From contig JACQUZ010000115.1 in assembly GCA_016210055.1 (NCBI GenBank), positions 1 through 49,091 on the forward strand: DNA of 49,091 nucleotides, given 5' to 3'. Both the position numbers and the translations under genes were made by a program. A model generated the notes under the pieces. The model was not told the DNA's origin, searched no databases, and saw only the letters and a list, made by a program, of their open reading frames with translations. Position 1 is the stretch's first letter; each line of letters opens with the position of its first letter. The DNA is from Deltaproteobacteria bacterium (GTDB lineage: Bacteria > Myxococcota_A > Polyangia > Haliangiales > SHYZ01). Positions 46,377 to 49,091 of this stretch are shown here, one piece after another.

Positions 46377-46754
46377 GCGGTATCCCTTGTCCATGCCGTT
46401 GATATGGTTGGTTAGCCATTCACGAAGGTAACGGGCGACGTCGGCGGGCACGGTGGTGTCGTCCTGCCGGTGCCTGTCCCGGAATTCCCGGACCTTCGCG
46501 ATGAATCCGTCGTGGACCCTCTTGTGGTTCAGGTAATCGGTAAACCCGTGCGTCCGCATGAGGTGCTCTTCGCAGCCGAAGTGCTCCTCCGTGTACGAAA
46601 CCAAGTCATCGATCACCTTGCCGATGACTCCTCGACCTTGCCCCTTGCACATGGCGTCGAAGAGGAGGTCGATGAACTCGAAAATCCTCTTGTGCTGGTT
46701 GTCGAGGCGAGGGATTCCCACGCTATAGGACTCATTCCAAGAAATAAGCGGCAT
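46347..46754 (-). CDS. Bacteriohemerythrin
   Basis: A 135-residue non-heme diiron O2-binding protein. All seven metal ligands are present: His21, His58, Glu62, His77, His81, His117 and Asp122, in DNQHKRIFEFID, HFGCEEHL, NHKRVHDGF and WLTNHINGMDK. It has no membrane helix, so it is cytoplasmic, for O2 storage or sensing. A strong ribosome site, AAGGAGG, lies 10 nt before the ATG. It converges with the phosphatase gene (30-nt overlap) and diverges from the TonB receptor gene, with 131 nt between. Confidence 0.96.
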   Translation of the reverse strand: MPLISWNESYSVGIPRLDNQHKRIFEFIDLLFDAMCKGQGRGVIGKVIDDLVSYTEEHFGCEEHLMRTHGFTDYLNHKRVHDGFIAKVREFRDRHRQDDTTVPADVARYLREWLTNHINGMDKGYRSFFSKLGVE

Positions 46755-46885
46755 CCCGTGAGGCCTCCTTGATTGCTTACAATGACGCTGGCTGCTGCTA
46801 GTCTATCTAATCAGGCGCAATCTAGGAAGGTTGTGGGCTTTTCGCGGGCCTGCTCCCTTGTTCCTCTCGTTTCAGTTGTGGGACC

Positions 46886-49024
46886 ATGCGGTCCATGACA
46901 CGTCGCCCACGCCACACCCCCAGCGAGCTCCTTCGCCGCTCGCTCGTTCCAGTCGTCTTCATTTCTATTTCCGGCCTCGCGGCCGCCAATCCGGAGGCGG
47001 CCAGCGAAGCCGATGAAGCGGTCGCCGAGCTCCCATCCGTCGTGGTGACCGCAGAGCGGGAGAAGCCCAAGAAAGAGCCAGTCGACTCCGACGTCTCCAG
47101 GCTCGAGCCGACCCGCGCCGTGACCGTCCTCGAGCCGGAGTGGGGGGCCAAGGCAGGTTCTCCCGGGGTGGCCGACCTCATGCGCGGGACCCTTGGAGTG
47201 GCCGTGCAGCAGACCGGGCCTGGTCAGGGCGCACCGATCGTGCGGGGGCTCGTTGGCAGCGCCGTGCTCGTGACGGTCGACGGCGTTCGTCTCAACAACG
47301 CGATCTTTCGGCCCGCGCCCAACCAGTACTACGGCTTGCTGGATGCCTACGACGTCGAGAGAATCGAAATTCTCCGCGGACCAGGCTCGGCCCTCCACGG
47401 CAGCGACGCCATGGGTGGCGTCGTGAACGTCTCCACGCCGCTACCGCGCCTCGAGGCGGCGACCTGGCAGCTTCGCGCCGGCGCCCTCGCCCTGTTTCAA
47501 AGCGCCGACCGCTCGTTCACCAGCCGCGCGCATGCCATGGGTGGGAAAAGAGGCGTTGGGGCAAGCGTCGGGGTCACGGTTCAGTCGCACGATGACCTTC
47601 GCGCTGGGGGCGGTCTCAAGCAAGTCCCCACCGCCTACGACTCCTACGCCGTCGATGCGAAAGCCCTTGTGGAGAGGGGCTCTCACGAAGGGCTGGTAGT
47701 GGCGAAATACCTCCAGCAGCCGTCGACGCCCCGCTTTGACGTGCTGGTCCCTGGGCATGGGCAAAGCGAGCCTGAAATGGACGTTTTCCGCTTTGAGCCC
47801 ATGGCTCGTCTTTCGCTCCTCGCCCGGTATCGATTGGCGGACCCAGGCCGCTTCGCGCGGCGCATGGAGGTCGTGGGCTCTTTTCAGCGGATCTGGGACG
47901 ATCGAGTGGCGCGCGAGCATGGGGACGTCTCCGAGATGAGCGAGGACAACCGGGTGAACGTAGGGGATCTTCGCCTCAAGCTCACGTCGGACCTTGCAGG
48001 CCTCGCGGTTACGTACGGCGCTGACGCCTCTCTGGACCTGGTGGAGAGCGCGCGAAGGTCACGGAACATCAATACCGGGGACACGAAGGCAGAGAAGGCG
48101 CGGTTCGCTGATGGCTCGCGTGTCGGCGCTGTCGCCGTCCATGCTGAGACCTCCCTGGAGAAGGATCGTCTTGCTGTCCAAGTCGGCGGGCGCTTCGGTC
48201 TCCACGACGTGCACGTGCCCGCTGCCGACCGAGGAGCGGGCACCGATCTCTTGTCCCCCAACTTGAGCGGCGGGGTGGGGGTCTCGTACTTGGTCCATCG
48301 CGCGGTGCGGATCCTCTCGAGCGTGAGCCGGGGCTTCCGAGTTCCCAACGTGCATGACCTGTCCACCCTCGGCTCGAGGCCAGGGAACCGGTATCAGGTT
48401 CCAAGCCCGGACCTGGGCTCAGAGTCCGTCCTAGGCGCTGACCTAGGGGTGCGCCTTGAGGGCGAGCGAGTGACGGCCGAGATGTTCGGGTTTGCCTCGT
48501 TTTACCGAGACAAGATCGAGGCCGTGCCCACGGGCGAGACCACGCCCGAGGGGCGCAAGATCGTGAGGAGCGAGAACGTGAGCCGCATGACCCTCATCGG
48601 CTCGGAGCTGGCAGTGAGAGCTCGCCTCCTTCCGGGGCTCGAGCTCCGTGGGAACGCGACCTATACCTGGGGTGAAGAGCGACAGGCGAGCGGGGAGACT
48701 GGGCCAGGAGAGCGGATCCCGCCGCTTACCGGGCGCGCGGCGCTGGATTACCAGGTGACATCCAGAGTCCGCCTCGGCGCGGGGGTCGCGCTTGCCGCCC
48801 GGCAGGATCGCCTCGCGGCTCGGGATTTGACCGATCCGCGGATCAATCCCGAGGGGACCCCAGGGTGGGCGACGATCTTCGCGAGCCTCCAGATGGTGCT
48901 TCATGAGCGGGTGCAGGCGAGGCTTGCAGCCGAGAACATTCTCGACCGCCGCTACCGCGAGCACGCGTCGGGAATGGACGCGAAGGGGTTCAACGTGGTG
49001 GGGAGCGTGGCGTTGCAGTTGTGA
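46886..49024 (+). CDS. TonB-dependent outer-membrane receptor
   Basis: 712 residues. Signal sequence PVVFISISGLAAANP, then a TonB-box-like segment ELPSVVVTAER. The plug domain contains VADLMRGTLGVAVQQTGPGQ and IVRGLVGSAVLVTVDGVRLN, the RIEILRGPGSALHGSDAMGG stretch, and a beta-barrel that closes with the strand NVVGSVALQL. The DPRINPEGTPGW block near the end resembles heme/hemoglobin-type receptors. The ligand is not certain: heme, siderophore or B12 are possible. It starts 131 nt from the divergent hemerythrin gene, which fits iron-related function, but no Fur box was seen in the gap. It ends just before a strong hairpin. Confidence 0.92.
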   Translation: MRSMTRRPRHTPSELLRRSLVPVVFISISGLAAANPEAASEADEAVAELPSVVVTAEREKPKKEPVDSDVSRLEPTRAVTVLEPEWGAKAGSPGVADLMRGTLGVAVQQTGPGQGAPIVRGLVGSAVLVTVDGVRLNNAIFRPAPNQYYGLLDAYDVERIEILRGPGSALHGSDAMGGVVNVSTPLPRLEAATWQLRAGALALFQSADRSFTSRAHAMGGKRGVGASVGVTVQSHDDLRAGGGLKQVPTAYDSYAVDAKALVERGSHEGLVVAKYLQQPSTPRFDVLVPGHGQSEPEMDVFRFEPMARLSLLARYRLADPGRFARRMEVVGSFQRIWDDRVAREHGDVSEMSEDNRVNVGDLRLKLTSDLAGLAVTYGADASLDLVESARRSRNINTGDTKAEKARFADGSRVGAVAVHAETSLEKDRLAVQVGGRFGLHDVHVPAADRGAGTDLLSPNLSGGVGVSYLVHRAVRILSSVSRGFRVPNVHDLSTLGSRPGNRYQVPSPDLGSESVLGADLGVRLEGERVTAEMFGFASFYRDKIEAVPTGETTPEGRKIVRSENVSRMTLIGSELAVRARLLPGLELRGNATYTWGEERQASGETGPGERIPPLTGRAALDYQVTSRVRLGAGVALAARQDRLAARDLTDPRINPEGTPGWATIFASLQMVLHERVQARLAAENILDRRYREHASGMDAKGFNVVGSVALQL

Positions 49025-49028
49025 ACGC

Positions 49029-49073
49029 CTACACAGAGTCGCGTTGAAAGATATCCAACGCGACTCTGTGTAG
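49029..49073 (+). terminator. 18-bp perfect hairpin after the TonB receptor gene
   Basis: CTACACAGAGTCGCGTTG (49029-49046) is perfectly complementary to 49056-49073 around a 9-nt loop (AAAGATATC). The stem begins 5 nt after the stop codon. There is no T-run after the stem, so it may terminate by another route or be a stable bidirectional 3' structure. The last bases of the right arm overlap the end motif at 49071-49091. Confidence 0.7.
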
Positions 49074-49091
49074 CCTCTATCAGGGGGGGAC
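49071..49091 (-). repeat. 21-nt motif, inverted partner at the window's right edge
   Basis: TAGCCTCTATCAG followed by seven G, A and C fills the last 21 bases. It is the reverse complement, with one mismatch, of 174-194. See the findings for possible meanings. Confidence 0.55.

Noticed and set aside
46755..46885. Fur box between hemerythrin and TonB receptor genes
   Set aside because: No GATAAT-type triple hexamer could be found by eye. Iron control is only suggested by gene content.

Overview
The window is GC-rich, gene-dense DNA from the chromosome of a Gram-negative bacterium, most likely a member of the Myxococcota or a close deltaproteobacterial relative. That placement is inference. 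It rests on the high GC content, several TPR lipoproteins and envelope proteins, FHA-GGDEF and receiver-kinase signalling proteins, a RomR-like receiver protein with a long Pro/Ala-rich linker, a small secreted Cys/Trp protein of a kind I associate with myxobacteria, and short GTG/TTG-started overlapping genes. No rRNA, tRNA, CRISPR array, transposase, integrase or phage gene was found. The region reads as core chromosome, not a mobile island.

Layout. 1-1992: the 3' end of glnD, interrupted by an in-frame 33-bp tandem repeat, coupled to a TPR protein. 1993-4576: a poorly coding stretch with a frameshifted beta-propeller remnant, an unrecognised secreted protein and a hendecad coiled-coil gene on the minus strand. 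4577-12347: a tightly packed plus-strand run of guaB, guaA, an LPP20-like protein, a FlgT-N-like protein, a PEGA lipoprotein, pgsA, an AI-2E family permease and a crotonase, most of them joined by 4-nt stop/start overlaps. 12363-16089: a minus-strand ANL ligase lacking its C-terminal lysine motif, a membrane TPR protein and a TPR/beta-barrel protein. 16353-20507: a signalling cassette of a membrane sensor, pgi, an FHA-GGDEF cyclase and a receiver-histidine kinase. 20504-23354: a DUF2079 membrane protein and a lipoprotein.

23374-32773 carries two complete ABC importers facing away from each other: livKHMGF (branched-chain amino acid type) on the minus strand and a BMP-family nucleoside-type importer on the plus strand. 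32796-39303: argS, a Cys-rich secreted protein, the RomR-like receiver protein and valS. 39308-44972 is a minus-strand pyruvate dehydrogenase operon, pdhA-pdhB-pdhC-lpdA-lipA, in which the lipoyl synthase sits with the complex that needs lipoate. 45075-49024: a purple-acid-phosphatase-like lipoprotein, a bacteriohemerythrin and a TonB-dependent receptor followed by an 18-bp perfect hairpin.

A recurring feature is short tandem duplication: 33 bp in glnD, 33 bp in the coiled-coil gene, 24 bp in the Cys-rich gene, 18 bp in lipA and 41 bp upstream of the TPR/beta-barrel gene. No plainly new defence or mobile system was found. The most interesting leads are the glnD repeat linker, the envelope triad inside the gua operon, the A10-less ligase and the sensor-pgi-cyclase-kinase cassette.
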